Source of the DNA: Clostridium sp.
GTDB lineage: Bacteria; Bacillota; Clostridia; Lachnospirales; Lachnospiraceae
Direction: 5' to 3'
NCBI GenBank assembly: GCA_023667695.1
Contig: JAMOZY010000022.1
Location: 1 to 47,900, forward strand
DNA: 47,900 nucleotides
In this document: in pieces, positions 8,884 through 16,585 of the stretch
How the letters are laid out: every line of letters begins with the position of its first letter
Numbering within the stretch: position 1 is the first letter of the stretch
Notes under the pieces: model-generated
Told to the model about the DNA's origin: nothing
The model's database searches: none
The model's input: the letters and a program-made list of their open reading frames with translations, nothing else
Position numbers and translations under genes: made by a program

Positions 8884-8934
8884 TCAAATATCCATGCAAG
8901 CATGGCTATTTTCCTCATTGCTCGCGGGAATAAA
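8884..8934 (+). repeat. 51-bp dispersed element, copy 1
   Basis: This copy is almost identical to 10252-10302 and to the minus-strand copy at 5441-5491. It contains CCATGC-AA-GCATGG, flanked by AATA/TATT, giving a 10-bp stem with one internal mismatch. A conserved 3' part ends GCGGGAATAAA. It ends 15 bases before the LysM-GH18 start codon and so lies in its 5' UTR. Confidence 0.85.
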
Positions 8935-8949
8935 TGAGAGAGGATTATT

Positions 8950-10089
8950 ATGGAAATTCATGTTGTAGTACCGGGCGATACCGTTAATTCCATAGCCGAG
9001 GTTTATCAAGTCGCTGCTGATTCCATCATCTATAACAATCAATTAATCTATCCGTATATTCTGGTTCCGGGGCAGGCATTATTACTTTCCACGCCTTCTG
9101 CAAATACTTCCTTTATCCCCGCTATTACCAATGGATATGCCTATCCCTTTATCAACACCTGGGTCCTGGAGCAAACCCTGCCTTATCTCAGCCGTTTATC
9201 TATATTTTCATATGGATTTACTGGTGAGGGCGCTTTAATTCCTCCTATGGTTGATGATACATTCATGATTTCCCAGGCCCTGGAATATAGAACTGCTCCC
9301 TTTTTAACATTGACCCCTTTTGATGCCAGCGGCCGTTTTAATAACCAGCTTATCTCTGAAATTATCAACAATGCCCAAGCCAGAAATCAATTACTCAACA
9401 ATCTCGTGACAACTGTTTCTGAAAAAGGCTTTCAGGGTGTAGATATTGATTTTGAATATATCCTTGCAGAGGACCGGATAGGCTTTGCTGAATTTGTAAC
9501 CCAGGTGCGGGCGGCCATCAACGAACTTGGCTATCCGGTTACCGTTGCATTGGCACCAAAGACTTCGGATGACCAGCCGGGATTACTTTATGAGGGAAAG
9601 GATTATGCCCTTTTGGGGGAGGCAGCGGATGAAGTGCTGCTTATGACTTATGAGTGGGGGTATACGTACGGCCCTCCTATGGCAGTGGCGCCCATCAATA
9701 ACGTCCGCCGGGTAGTGGAATATGCTCTTACACGTATTCCCCGGGAGAAGATTAATCTTGGAATCCCTAACTATGGCTATGACTGGCCTCTCCCCTTTGT
9801 CATGGGTGAAACTGCCGCAACTACCATTGGCAATATAGAAGCCATAACCATTGCTGCCAATAATGGGGCAGTCATTCAATTTGATGAAACTGCCATGTCG
9901 CCGTTCTTTACCTATACAGCCAATGGCATTCAGCATGAAGTATGGTTTGAAGATGTCCGCAGTATGCAGGCAAAATTCACTCTGGTAAAAGAATATCAAC
10001 TAAAGGGTATGGGGTACTGGCAGATTATGCGTCTATTCCGGGGAAACTGGCTACTGCTTGCAGACCAGTTTCAAATTGCCAAGCTATGA
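8950..10089 (+). CDS. LysM-GH18 cell-wall hydrolase (SleL/YaaH-like)
   Basis: A 379-aa protein. One LysM domain (residues 1-47: HVVVPGDTVNSIAE, then YILVPGQALLL) is followed by a glycoside hydrolase family 18 barrel. The catalytic DxDxE is visible in GVDIDFEYI (D165, D167, E169). This architecture is that of SleL/YaaH, N-acetylglucosaminidases that degrade spore cortex fragments during germination. There is no signal peptide and the protein starts directly with LysM, as in those spore enzymes, which are placed by the mother cell. GAGAGG precedes the ATG. The 51-bp element lies immediately upstream. The spore role is inferred from architecture; general peptidoglycan or chitin hydrolysis is the alternative. 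Confidence 0.88.
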   Translation: MEIHVVVPGDTVNSIAEVYQVAADSIIYNNQLIYPYILVPGQALLLSTPSANTSFIPAITNGYAYPFINTWVLEQTLPYLSRLSIFSYGFTGEGALIPPMVDDTFMISQALEYRTAPFLTLTPFDASGRFNNQLISEIINNAQARNQLLNNLVTTVSEKGFQGVDIDFEYILAEDRIGFAEFVTQVRAAINELGYPVTVALAPKTSDDQPGLLYEGKDYALLGEAADEVLLMTYEWGYTYGPPMAVAPINNVRRVVEYALTRIPREKINLGIPNYGYDWPLPFVMGETAATTIGNIEAITIAANNGAVIQFDETAMSPFFTYTANGIQHEVWFEDVRSMQAKFTLVKEYQLKGMGYWQIMRLFRGNWLLLADQFQIAKL

Positions 10090-10251
10090 CCCCATCTGTT
10101 ATAATCTATTAAAATTTATTCGATTGGATGAATGTCCGACCTGGAATCGGTTATCAGCTAGTTTACTATATAATCAGCAAATTATAATTCCGGTGGCTTA
10201 CAAATGCTCATGGCTGAAGGATTGCGATGCCACAATACCCGCCGGCATCCG

Positions 10252-10302
10252 TCAAATATCCATGCAGGCATGGCTATTTTCCTCATTGCCCGCGGGAATA
10301 AA
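10252..10302 (+). repeat. 51-bp dispersed element, copy 2
   Basis: This copy differs from copy 1 at only two or three positions, including AGG for AAG in the loop and a C in place of T before CGCGGG. The CCATGC/GCATGG stem is kept. CCCGC just upstream could also pair with GCGGG at its 3' end. It ends 40 bases before the start of the YjjG-like gene, again in sense orientation. The rest of 10090-10342 holds no gene I can support. Confidence 0.85.
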
Positions 10303-10342
10303 TAACAAACGGGAAGTAAAATCTCTCCAGAAAGGATATGCT

Positions 10343-11038
10343 ATGATAAAGGTGATTTTATGGGATATTGATGGAACACTACTGGATTTCGAAGCAGCAG
10401 AACGCAATGCCCTGCGTCAATGCTTTTCCACCTTTCAGCTTGGTCCATGTACCGATGCTATGATTGCAGCATATTCCTCCATCAATGCCGCTTACTGGAA
10501 TCGGTTGGAGCTTGGTGAAATCACCAAACAACAGGTACTGCTTGGACGCTTTCAAGAATTCTTCCATGCCGAACAAATCCATTGCCCCGACATGGAAGCC
10601 TTTCATCAGGAATATCTCCTTCAATTGGGAAATACCATCTGCTTTATAGATGATGCTGATTCCCTTATTCAGGAGCTGCGGCCTCTTGTAAAACAATATG
10701 CCGTAACCAATGGGACCATCTCGGTTCAGGAACGTAAATTAAAAAAATCCGGTTTGGATAAACTGTTTGACGGCATATTCATTTCCGATAAAATCGGAGC
10801 CGAAAAGCCAAGCAAGGAATTCTTCGACCATGTATTCCTACATCTTAGTTCTTATGACAAAAATGAAATTATGATTGTGGGAGATTCTCTGACCAGCGAT
10901 ATGAAAGGCGGCAATCGTGCTGGAATTAAGTGCTGTTGGTATAATCCAAAAAACCTGGAAAATACTACGGATATAACCGTAGATTATATGATTCAGAACC
11001 TATACCAGGTGAAGGAAATGATTGGTTATATATGTTAA
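10343..11038 (+). CDS. YjjG-family HAD nucleotidase
   Basis: A 231-aa HAD-IA phosphatase resembling YjjG, which dephosphorylates non-canonical pyrimidine nucleotides. Motif I is ILWDIDGTLLDF (near residue 8), motif II is AVTNGT, the motif III lysine is in GAEKPSKEFFD, and motif IV is MIVGDSLTSDMKGG. The pattern AYWNRLELGEITKQQVLLGRF matches the YjjG cap. The frame is open upstream to 10058, overlapping the previous gene. I chose the ATG at 10343 because AAAGGA lies seven bases before it and homology begins there. The methyltransferase follows 25 bp downstream, and the two may be co-transcribed. Confidence 0.88.
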   Translation: MIKVILWDIDGTLLDFEAAERNALRQCFSTFQLGPCTDAMIAAYSSINAAYWNRLELGEITKQQVLLGRFQEFFHAEQIHCPDMEAFHQEYLLQLGNTICFIDDADSLIQELRPLVKQYAVTNGTISVQERKLKKSGLDKLFDGIFISDKIGAEKPSKEFFDHVFLHLSSYDKNEIMIVGDSLTSDMKGGNRAGIKCCWYNPKNLENTTDITVDYMIQNLYQVKEMIGYIC

Positions 11039-11063
11039 GGATTTGTAAACAAAGGAGAACACA

Positions 11064-11861
11064 ATGCAAGATAAAAACATTGACAACGGTACAGTCTTTG
11101 ACTGGGGACGTACTTCAGAAGATTATGCAAGATATCGGGATATTTATCCGGATGAATTTTATAATCACATACTGACGTTAGGGCTTTGTAAGGATGGACA
11201 AAAGGTTCTGGACCTCGGCACCGGTACCGGAGTTCTTCCGCGCAATCTTTATACCCACGGTGCAGATTTCACCGGAATTGACATCTCGGAAAATCAGATT
11301 AAGCAGGCAGAAGCATTAGCAAAAGCCTGCCATATGAATATCCGGTTCGCCTGCATGCCTGCCGAGGCGCTTCCATTCCCAAATGACAACTTCGATGTAA
11401 TTACTGCCTGCCAGTGCTTCTTTTATTTTGACCATGCGGTACTTGCGCCACAGATACACCGTCTGCTAACGTCCGATGGAAGCCTTGTTGTAATGTACAT
11501 GGGATGGCTGCCTTCCGAAGATAAGATTGCCGGAAAAAGTGAGGCGCTTGTCTTAAAACATAATCCAGCCTGGACCGGATACGGAGACTACCGTCATCCA
11601 AACTTCATACCGGACATTTATCAAAAGCTCTTTACCATTGAACAAGAAGAGGTCTTTGACTTACAGATTCCGTTTACCAGAGACAGCTGGAACGGACGCA
11701 TCAAGGCCTGTCGCGGAATCGGGGCTTCTCTATCTGATACGGAGATTTTAAAATTTGAAAAGGAGCATATGACGCTTTTAAGCCACATTGCTCCTGAACA
11801 ATTTCATATATTGCATTATGCTGCTATTACTGTGTTGCGGAAAAAAACTAAGACCCCATAG
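11064..11861 (+). CDS. Class I SAM-dependent methyltransferase
   Basis: A 265-aa Methyltransf_11/25-type protein. The SAM-binding motif I is VLDLGTGTGVLPRNL (from about residue 49), followed by the acidic residue of FTGIDISENQ and the motif around PFPNDNFDVITACQCFFYFD. The substrate cannot be told from sequence; relatives include small-molecule and quinone methyltransferases. AAAGGAG lies seven bases before the ATG. It follows the YjjG-like gene by 25 bp in the same direction and is convergent with the membrane protein that ends at 11906. Confidence 0.9.
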   Translation: MQDKNIDNGTVFDWGRTSEDYARYRDIYPDEFYNHILTLGLCKDGQKVLDLGTGTGVLPRNLYTHGADFTGIDISENQIKQAEALAKACHMNIRFACMPAEALPFPNDNFDVITACQCFFYFDHAVLAPQIHRLLTSDGSLVVMYMGWLPSEDKIAGKSEALVLKHNPAWTGYGDYRHPNFIPDIYQKLFTIEQEEVFDLQIPFTRDSWNGRIKACRGIGASLSDTEILKFEKEHMTLLSHIAPEQFHILHYAAITVLRKKTKTP

Positions 11862-11905
11862 CTAGCGGAAGGCCCTCCTGCCTGGAACGAAGTCATCCCC
11901 TTCCC

Positions 11906-12229
11906 TTAGTGCTTTTGATATTTTATCACAAGCCGGGTATAAATAATCATAATTGCTATTATTTCAATTATGATGCCTGCCACGGAAAGAAACACATAGG
12001 GCGAATTCTGTCCACTGAGCAATGGGATGCCTAGTACTATCATAAGTACACCAAATATCACCCACATCCAGCCTACAGCACGATTAAAGTGTTTCTTATC
12101 TTCAATCTCCGGTATCTCCGGTGCAGGTATAATAGACCAGAAGCCTACTACCTGCTTTGCATGAAAATCGCAGATTCCCAGTCCGATAAATAAAATGCCA
12201 ACCAGACTCCAGATAATAAATGCAACCAT
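11906..12229 (-). CDS. Small membrane protein, unrecognised family
   Basis: A protein of 107 aa from this start with three hydrophobic helices: near residues 2-22, 49-71 and 77-100. Between the first two lies a short polar segment rich in Pro and acidic residues. An in-frame ATG exists five codons upstream (12244), but GGAGGAGA overlaps that codon and sits correctly for the ATG at 12229. It is the last gene of the minus-strand run that begins with padR, separated from the preceding gene by about 107 bp. No function can be assigned. Confidence 0.7.
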   Translation of the reverse strand: MVAFIIWSLVGILFIGLGICDFHAKQVVGFWSIIPAPEIPEIEDKKHFNRAVGWMWVIFGVLMIVLGIPLLSGQNSPYVFLSVAGIIIEIIAIMIIYTRLVIKYQKH

Positions 12230-12335
12230 ATCTCTCTCCTCCATAAATTAAATTATATCGAAACAACACAAGCGATTTTGCATGGAATGTCTTTCAGCAT
12301 CATTTATCAAGCGGCGTCCGGCTTTATTCTTAACT

Positions 12336-12899
12336 CTATTCCACTGAAACATCTGCGGAAGCAGAACCTTCGCTGCTGCCCATATCCACAGAACTCCCGC
12401 TTTCGACAACCTTGGCAGAGCCTGCACCGCTGTCCCCGCTATCCTCTTCATCTTCCAGCACACTATCACAGTCCTCCGGGTCCTCCTTCGGTCTGCGAAG
12501 CAGCATAGCTTTCATAAACAACTCCGGCTCATGCTCCTGTAAAAACTGCATATCCTTCTGAGGAACATTATCGCCGGCAGCAATGCTGGCAGCAATTTTC
12601 AGACATCTTCCAAAATCCTCCCAGCCTTCTTCCCCTGCTTTCTCCTGTTCCTTGATACTATCCAACTGGTCCTGTAAAAAGCTTAAGAAATTATCCTGCT
12701 CTTCCAGCTTCTGTTTTCCGGCATTGGATATATTCAATGCAACTCCATTGATTGTTTCCCCTGAACCTTCTTTATCTTCACCGACATTACTATTCTTCAG
12801 CACCTTAGCCACAAGAGACTCCTGCGAAGAAGCCTTCTGCTTTGCCACATTAATTACACCCTGATTTTCCCTTACCTCCGTTGTACCTGCAATCCACAT
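12336..12899 (-). CDS. Hypothetical acidic protein
   Basis: A 187-aa soluble protein with no signal peptide and no family that I recognise. The N-terminal 70 residues are polar. The middle (LSFLQDQLDSIKEQEKAGEE, then GRCLKIAASIAAGDNVPQKD and FLQEHEPELFMKAMLLRR) looks helical. The C-terminal 50 residues are low-complexity, rich in Asp, Glu, Ser and Gly. A strong AAGGAGG precedes the ATG. It sits between two small membrane-protein genes in the PadR-led run. The C-terminal tail may be disordered. Confidence 0.7.
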   Translation of the reverse strand: MWIAGTTEVRENQGVINVAKQKASSQESLVAKVLKNSNVGEDKEGSGETINGVALNISNAGKQKLEEQDNFLSFLQDQLDSIKEQEKAGEEGWEDFGRCLKIAASIAAGDNVPQKDMQFLQEHEPELFMKAMLLRRPKEDPEDCDSVLEDEEDSGDSGAGSAKVVESGSSVDMGSSEGSASADVSVE

Positions 12900-13026
12900 A
12901 ATATCATCCTCCTTGATTCCGATTCTTTATAACTGCTTTGAATCTCTTCCTGCAAATCCATTTGCCCTGAGAAATCCCTACTCTATAACTTATATCGGCA
13001 ACTTACCAAGGATAATTGATGTATGA

Positions 13027-13407
13027 TTACTGCAACGGATTCCCTTTTTCATCAAACCTGTGCTTTAATTCCCTCTCCACCAGAAATATAGAACCAAGCA
13101 TTACAAGTATTTGAACCGTCTCCAATACACCAGTCAAAACTCCCTGCATGGTTTCCCCCAGCCACAACATCGGTATACTGATTATTATTGAAACGGGAAG
13201 CATAATCAGTCCAATTCGTTTCCAAAGCCTCCCGCAACACTTATGTGCAAAGTCCCAGGTATTCTGATTGAGCATGGACATCCTGGTACGATAACCATAA
13301 TATTTGTTTATTTTTCCTGCATTCTGATTTAAAAAAACCATACCAAAGCCAATCATCATCACCGGAAGAATCAAATTGCAGCACAACAAAAAAATGCCAA
13401 ATACCAT
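13027..13407 (-). CDS. SdpI-family membrane protein
   Basis: A 126-aa protein with three to four membrane helices and the SdpI-family signature: YGYRTRMSMLNQNTWDFAHK, then GRLW. In Bacillus, SdpI gives immunity to the SdpC toxin and also acts in signalling; homologues in Clostridia are mostly uncharacterised. AGGAGGTG lies eight bases before the ATG. It follows the HAAS-type gene by 28 bp, so the two are likely co-transcribed with padR. No neighbouring SdpC-like toxin is seen, so an immunity role is not supported here. Confidence 0.8.
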   Translation of the reverse strand: MVFGIFLLCCNLILPVMMIGFGMVFLNQNAGKINKYYGYRTRMSMLNQNTWDFAHKCCGRLWKRIGLIMLPVSIIISIPMLWLGETMQGVLTGVLETVQILVMLGSIFLVERELKHRFDEKGNPLQ

Positions 13408-13434
13408 CGCTCTTCACCTCCTGCTTCCATTCCC

Positions 13435-14082
13435 TTACTTCATATATAAGCCTGCCAGTCTCATATCCTTATCAAAAGAAATCGTGTAGGTTACGCTCCG
13501 GTTCTCATACTGCACGGTAACCTGAACCACGGCCATACGCTGCCCCGCCTGCCGGACCTCTGCCATGTAGTTACTGGTAATTCCCTGATTTTCTCCCAGT
13601 TCTCCTCCAAGAGTTGCCTTCGCCTCCGTAATCACATTCTCCTGCATATAGGGCTTTATCTTCTCAATTGCACACTCCTCCAGACCAACATAATCTTCCC
13701 CATCCAGCAATGCAATAATCTCTTCTGTCCGTTCCTGTACCACAGCTTCCTGAAAGATACCGCTTTCCTCTAATTCATAGCTTTTTGGCAGCACCCAGAA
13801 TACACCTGCACCCAGCAGAACCAGGATTCCAATTATAATGCCGGCTGCCAGAAATCCTTTTTTTCGTTTTTTCCCTGCCAGCTCCTCCGGAGACAGATTT
13901 TCATTGAATGCCTTTGCCAACTGCTCCGGAGTGTCCATGCGGGCCTCGATTTCCTCCCAGCTTTCTCCATTGGCAAGAGCAGTTTGAATATCAGACACCA
14001 GCTCCTTTTCGATTTCTTCCTTTTTTTGACCGGAGCATTGCAGCTTCCGCATCACTGACTTTATGTATTCTTCTTGTTGCAT
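13435..14082 (-). CDS. DUF1700/HAAS-type membrane protein
   Basis: A protein of 215 aa from this start. Residues 1-75 form a HAAS-like helical domain (EEYIKSVMRKLQCSGQKKEE, then a WEEIEARMDTPEQLAKAFNE repeat), typical of proteins encoded next to PadR regulators. One membrane helix follows at about 85-107 (FLAAGIIIGILVLLGAGVFW). An extracellular domain of about 110 residues follows, which resembles DUF3887-type sensor domains. The frame extends to 14121, but AGGAGGTG seven bases before the ATG at 14082 fixes the start. In such modules the membrane protein is thought to signal with the PadR protein. It is 57 bp downstream of padR. Confidence 0.8.
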   Translation of the reverse strand: MQQEEYIKSVMRKLQCSGQKKEEIEKELVSDIQTALANGESWEEIEARMDTPEQLAKAFNENLSPEELAGKKRKKGFLAAGIIIGILVLLGAGVFWVLPKSYELEESGIFQEAVVQERTEEIIALLDGEDYVGLEECAIEKIKPYMQENVITEAKATLGGELGENQGITSNYMAEVRQAGQRMAVVQVTVQYENRSVTYTISFDKDMRLAGLYMK

Positions 14083-14138
14083 TCTATTACACCTCCTACT
14101 ATAAATATCCGGTCTGTGCAATGCATATTACGCTCTGC

Positions 14139-14492
14139 TCAACATCCGCTTTCACCTGTTTCACGCATAATCTGTTCTACATTACATGAAAATTCCTTCC
14201 AGATTGTAAAAATCTCTTCTAATGCCTGTTTCCCATCTAGCGTAAGTCTATAATATTTTTTTGCCGCTTCTTTATCACTTGCCTCACTCCATCGGCTCTG
14301 TATCCAGCCCTCTTCCTCCAAGCGGTACAATGCAGGATACAGGGTACCTTCCTTCAAAGTAAGTCTCCCCCCGCTCTTTTGCTTTAACTCCTGAATTAGC
14401 TGATAACCATATTTTTCCTGTTCCTCCAGCAGCTTCATAATCAGCATATCCAGAACTCCTTTTTTCATTTGCTGTTCATATCGATTTGTCAA
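14139..14492 (-). CDS. PadR-family transcriptional regulator
   Basis: A winged-helix repressor of 117 aa from the TTG at 14492. The PadR core is clear: MKKGVLDMLIMKLLEEQEKY and YGYQLIQELKQKSGGRL, then GTLYPALYRLEEEGWIQS and a C-terminal dimerisation helix. The frame runs open to 14576, but GAGGTGG just before TTG and the normal family length favour 14492. The ATG eight codons further in (QQMKKG) is the alternative. It heads a cluster with the DUF1700/HAAS and SdpI-like genes. Autoregulation is likely because ATACT...AGTAT half-sites lie between its promoter and start. Confidence 0.9.
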   Translation of the reverse strand: MTNRYEQQMKKGVLDMLIMKLLEEQEKYGYQLIQELKQKSGGRLTLKEGTLYPALYRLEEEGWIQSRWSEASDKEAAKKYYRLTLDGKQALEEIFTIWKEFSCNVEQIMRETGESGC

Positions 14493-14506
14493 TTTACCAC
14501 CTCTTA

Positions 14507-14530
14507 TACTATTTAGTTTTACTAAGTATA
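14507..14530 (-). promoter_or_regulatory. Candidate PadR operator
   Basis: ATACT and AGTAT half-sites spaced 14 bp apart lie within an A/T-rich stretch just downstream of the padR promoter and upstream of its start codon. PadR repressors commonly bind such ATACT-type palindromes. The assignment is by position and pattern only, and the boundaries are approximate. Confidence 0.4.
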
Positions 14531-14541
14531 TTGCAAAACAC

Positions 14542-14570
14542 ATTATATAGCTATCCCAATAAAATTGCAA
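14542..14570 (-). promoter_or_regulatory. SigA promoter of the padR cluster
   Basis: TTGCAA, a 17-bp spacer and a perfect TATAAT on the minus strand, 50 bases upstream of the padR TTG start. It probably drives padR, the HAAS-type gene and the SdpI-like gene. Confidence 0.75.
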
Positions 14571-14683
14571 GCACATTTATCATATTCTGGCAGTTTATGA
14601 ATATTCATGGCCAAACCGTTACTATTTTACAACCAGCGGTTGACCATTTTTCATATTATTTGATAATTGTAAACTTCACTACC

Positions 14684-14712
14684 TTGTCCCGTATTTTAAT
14701 CATTGTTACAAT
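14684..14712 (+). promoter_or_regulatory. Probable promoter for the downstream membrane-protein gene
   Basis: TTGTCC, a 17-bp spacer and TACAAT on the plus strand, about 80 bases before the start at 14794. The intervening 14571-14683 region holds nothing else I can identify. Confidence 0.4.
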
Positions 14713-14793
14713 TGTTAAAAACCAACCAATCGTTATCAAACAGACATATTTCTATGCCTTTTGCTGACTGTCACAAAAAGGAGGACCTATTAA

Positions 14794-15348
14794 ATGATGA
14801 ATGATATTTCTTTTTATTACAAATGGCACAGAAGAATGATATTCTTTCTGTCCACCCTTATCTGCAATTCTATTATTGTTGTCTTTAGTGGTATTGCCTA
14901 TTTATGTGCTATGCTTTCGATATCGGAAGAAATCTTTGCCTCGCCGGCAGGAATTTTTTCCATTATCTTATTCTGCATATATGTTCTGGCAACTCCGGTT
15001 TTAATCGTGCTTTTAATCATAAGCACAATCAAACTTTCCCACAATATACCAGCATCCGCACAAGAGCAAGTGAAATTAGAAAAACGTTCTATCTTACAAA
15101 AAATAAATTGGCTGCGTTCCAACCAGAAAAAGATTCCGGCATCCGCTGTATGTCTGTTAATTGGTAGCCTCTTGTCATTATTTTTTACTATCCTGGGAGG
15201 CATTATCATTTTGCTCAGCATCGGGGGATTGTTTTATATCAGCCTGTTTCATTTCGGTATCATTATGTTCCAAATATTTCCGTACTCCACAATATCCTTT
15301 TTTCAATTAGCCCACAAAAGCGTTAATCAAAAACTATTTAACTCATAA
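14794..15348 (+). CDS. Hypothetical membrane protein
   Basis: A 184-aa protein with about four to five hydrophobic segments: near residues 15-43, 52-78, 115-140 and 143-165. A basic loop lies between the second and third. I do not recognise the family. Two consecutive ATG codons are available; AAAAAGGAGG lies nine bases upstream of the first. It is divergent from the padR cluster and is followed directly by an imperfect hairpin that begins at its stop codon. It has no clear functional link to its neighbours. Confidence 0.7.
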   Translation: MMNDISFYYKWHRRMIFFLSTLICNSIIVVFSGIAYLCAMLSISEEIFASPAGIFSIILFCIYVLATPVLIVLLIISTIKLSHNIPASAQEQVKLEKRSILQKINWLRSNQKKIPASAVCLLIGSLLSLFFTILGGIIILLSIGGLFYISLFHFGIIMFQIFPYSTISFFQLAHKSVNQKLFNS

Positions 15349-15390
15349 CCCGAGGAGGGACCCATCGCAGATGGGAGGAGTCCTTGGGTT
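15347..15390 (+). other. Imperfect hairpin with purine-rich internal loop
   Basis: A 10-bp outer stem (AACCCGAGGA with TCCTTGGGTT, one G-U), a purine internal loop (GGGA opposite AGGAG), and a 6-bp inner stem CCCATC/GATGGG with a GCA loop. It starts within the stop codon of the preceding gene. There is no U-tract, so it is not a typical terminator. It may be a 3' RNA structure. Confidence 0.5.
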
Positions 15391-15425
15391 GGACTGCCGA
15401 AAAACAAACATGCAGTTAAAAATTA

Positions 15426-15487
15426 TGATATAATATACGCGGACACAATGAACCAGGCGACTGCAAAGCAGATATTGGGCGATTGTG
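15426..15487 (+). promoter_or_regulatory. Extended -10 promoter and structured leader of the flavoprotein gene
   Basis: TGATATAAT (15426-15434) is an extended -10 element without an obvious -35. The predicted transcript begins near 15441. Its leader can fold into one long hairpin: CACAAT/ATTGTG outer stem (15444-15449 with 15482-15487), CCA/TGG, then CTGC-AAA-GCAG. The start codon is 28 bases further on. No known riboswitch class was recognised. Confidence 0.45.
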
Positions 15488-15515
15488 TGCGATATAAGCT
15501 GCGGAGGAAACGATT

Positions 15516-16541
15516 ATGTACGACGTTATTATTATTGGAGCAGGTCCTGCCGGCTGTACGGCCGCCAAGACACTGGCCGGATTAAACTATAATATTCTGA
15601 TGGTTGAGAAATTCAAGCTGCCTCGATACAAATCATGCTCCGGCGTTTTAATTAAAAAAACCATGGATTTGGTTTCCCTTTATTTTGGGGAACCGGTTCC
15701 AGCTTTTACCACATGTACACCAAGGGAAAATAAAGGAATGGTATTCACCAACGATAAAGGAACCACATATACCTTCCAACAACCGGGGTTAAATGTCTGG
15801 CGTAGTTCATTTGATAACTGGCTTGCTGACAAAGCAAAAGAACAGGGCGTCGAAATCAGAGATTGCACCACCGCCATTTCCTGTGAGCAAAAGAATGATT
15901 CCATCACTCTTACTCTGAATAATACAAAAATCTATACGGAAACTGCACGTTATATCATAGACTGTGAAGGAGTCGTTGGTTCTTTCAAACAGAGGCTTCG
16001 GAATCTCCATCCAGCATATATAACTACCTTCCAAACCTTCAATCAGGGGAACATAAATCTGGAGCCACATTATTTCTATGCCTGGCTACAGCCGGAATTA
16101 TCAGAATATGATGCATGGTTTAATGTAAAAGACGAACAGTTGGTTCTGGGAGTATCCGTTAAGGATAGAAGCAAAATTAAATATTATTATGAACAGTTTC
16201 TCACCTACATGCGTGAACAGCATCAATTACACATTGAACAGGAATTAAGACAGGAAAAATGGTTAATGCCTCAAATCCATCCAGGCTGTCCAATCGACTA
16301 CGGAACCAGACGGATTCTTTTTGCCGGAGAGACCGCTGGATTTCTAAATCCTATGGGAGAAGGAATCTCCGCCGGAATGGAAAGCGGGTATTGTGCCGCC
16401 TGTGCCATCGCAGAATACTTTGACACCCCTGCTTTGATATTGACTGATTATAAGAAACGCACACAAGGTCTGAAAACCTACATGGAACGCCAATGGAGCC
16501 TGGTTGCCGATTTATCGGATACCTTCCAGGAAATGAGATAA
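15516..16541 (+). CDS. FAD-dependent oxidoreductase, geranylgeranyl-reductase family
   Basis: A 341-aa flavoprotein. The Rossmann FAD motif VIIIGAGPAGCTAAKTL is at residues 4-20, followed by MVEK with the ribose-binding Glu. A second FAD motif, RILFAGETAGFLNPMGEGIS, is in the last quarter. KSCSGVLIKK early in the chain matches the CxG-type substrate loop of geranylgeranyl reductase-like proteins. Family members reduce isoprenoid chains or act as halogenase-like monooxygenases; the true substrate is unknown. It appears complete. GGAGG lies eight bases before the ATG. It is convergent with the Rpn-type gene, with only 44 bp between them. Confidence 0.85.
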   Translation: MYDVIIIGAGPAGCTAAKTLAGLNYNILMVEKFKLPRYKSCSGVLIKKTMDLVSLYFGEPVPAFTTCTPRENKGMVFTNDKGTTYTFQQPGLNVWRSSFDNWLADKAKEQGVEIRDCTTAISCEQKNDSITLTLNNTKIYTETARYIIDCEGVVGSFKQRLRNLHPAYITTFQTFNQGNINLEPHYFYAWLQPELSEYDAWFNVKDEQLVLGVSVKDRSKIKYYYEQFLTYMREQHQLHIEQELRQEKWLMPQIHPGCPIDYGTRRILFAGETAGFLNPMGEGISAGMESGYCAACAIAEYFDTPALILTDYKKRTQGLKTYMERQWSLVADLSDTFQEMR

Positions 16542-16585
16542 TTTCAGTCAATAAGCGGATTCTTATTTCCATCCTATACAGTGCG

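Noticed and set aside
10058-10342. N-terminal extension of the YjjG-like gene
   Set aside because: It overlaps the GH18 gene and includes the 51-bp element; HAD homology begins at the ATG at 10343.
13027-13407. SdpC-type toxin/immunity pair
   Set aside because: Only the SdpI-like half is present; no SdpC-like precursor lies next to it.
14486-14767. 93-aa plus-strand reading frame
   Set aside because: It overlaps the padR promoter and has no ribosome site or family signature.
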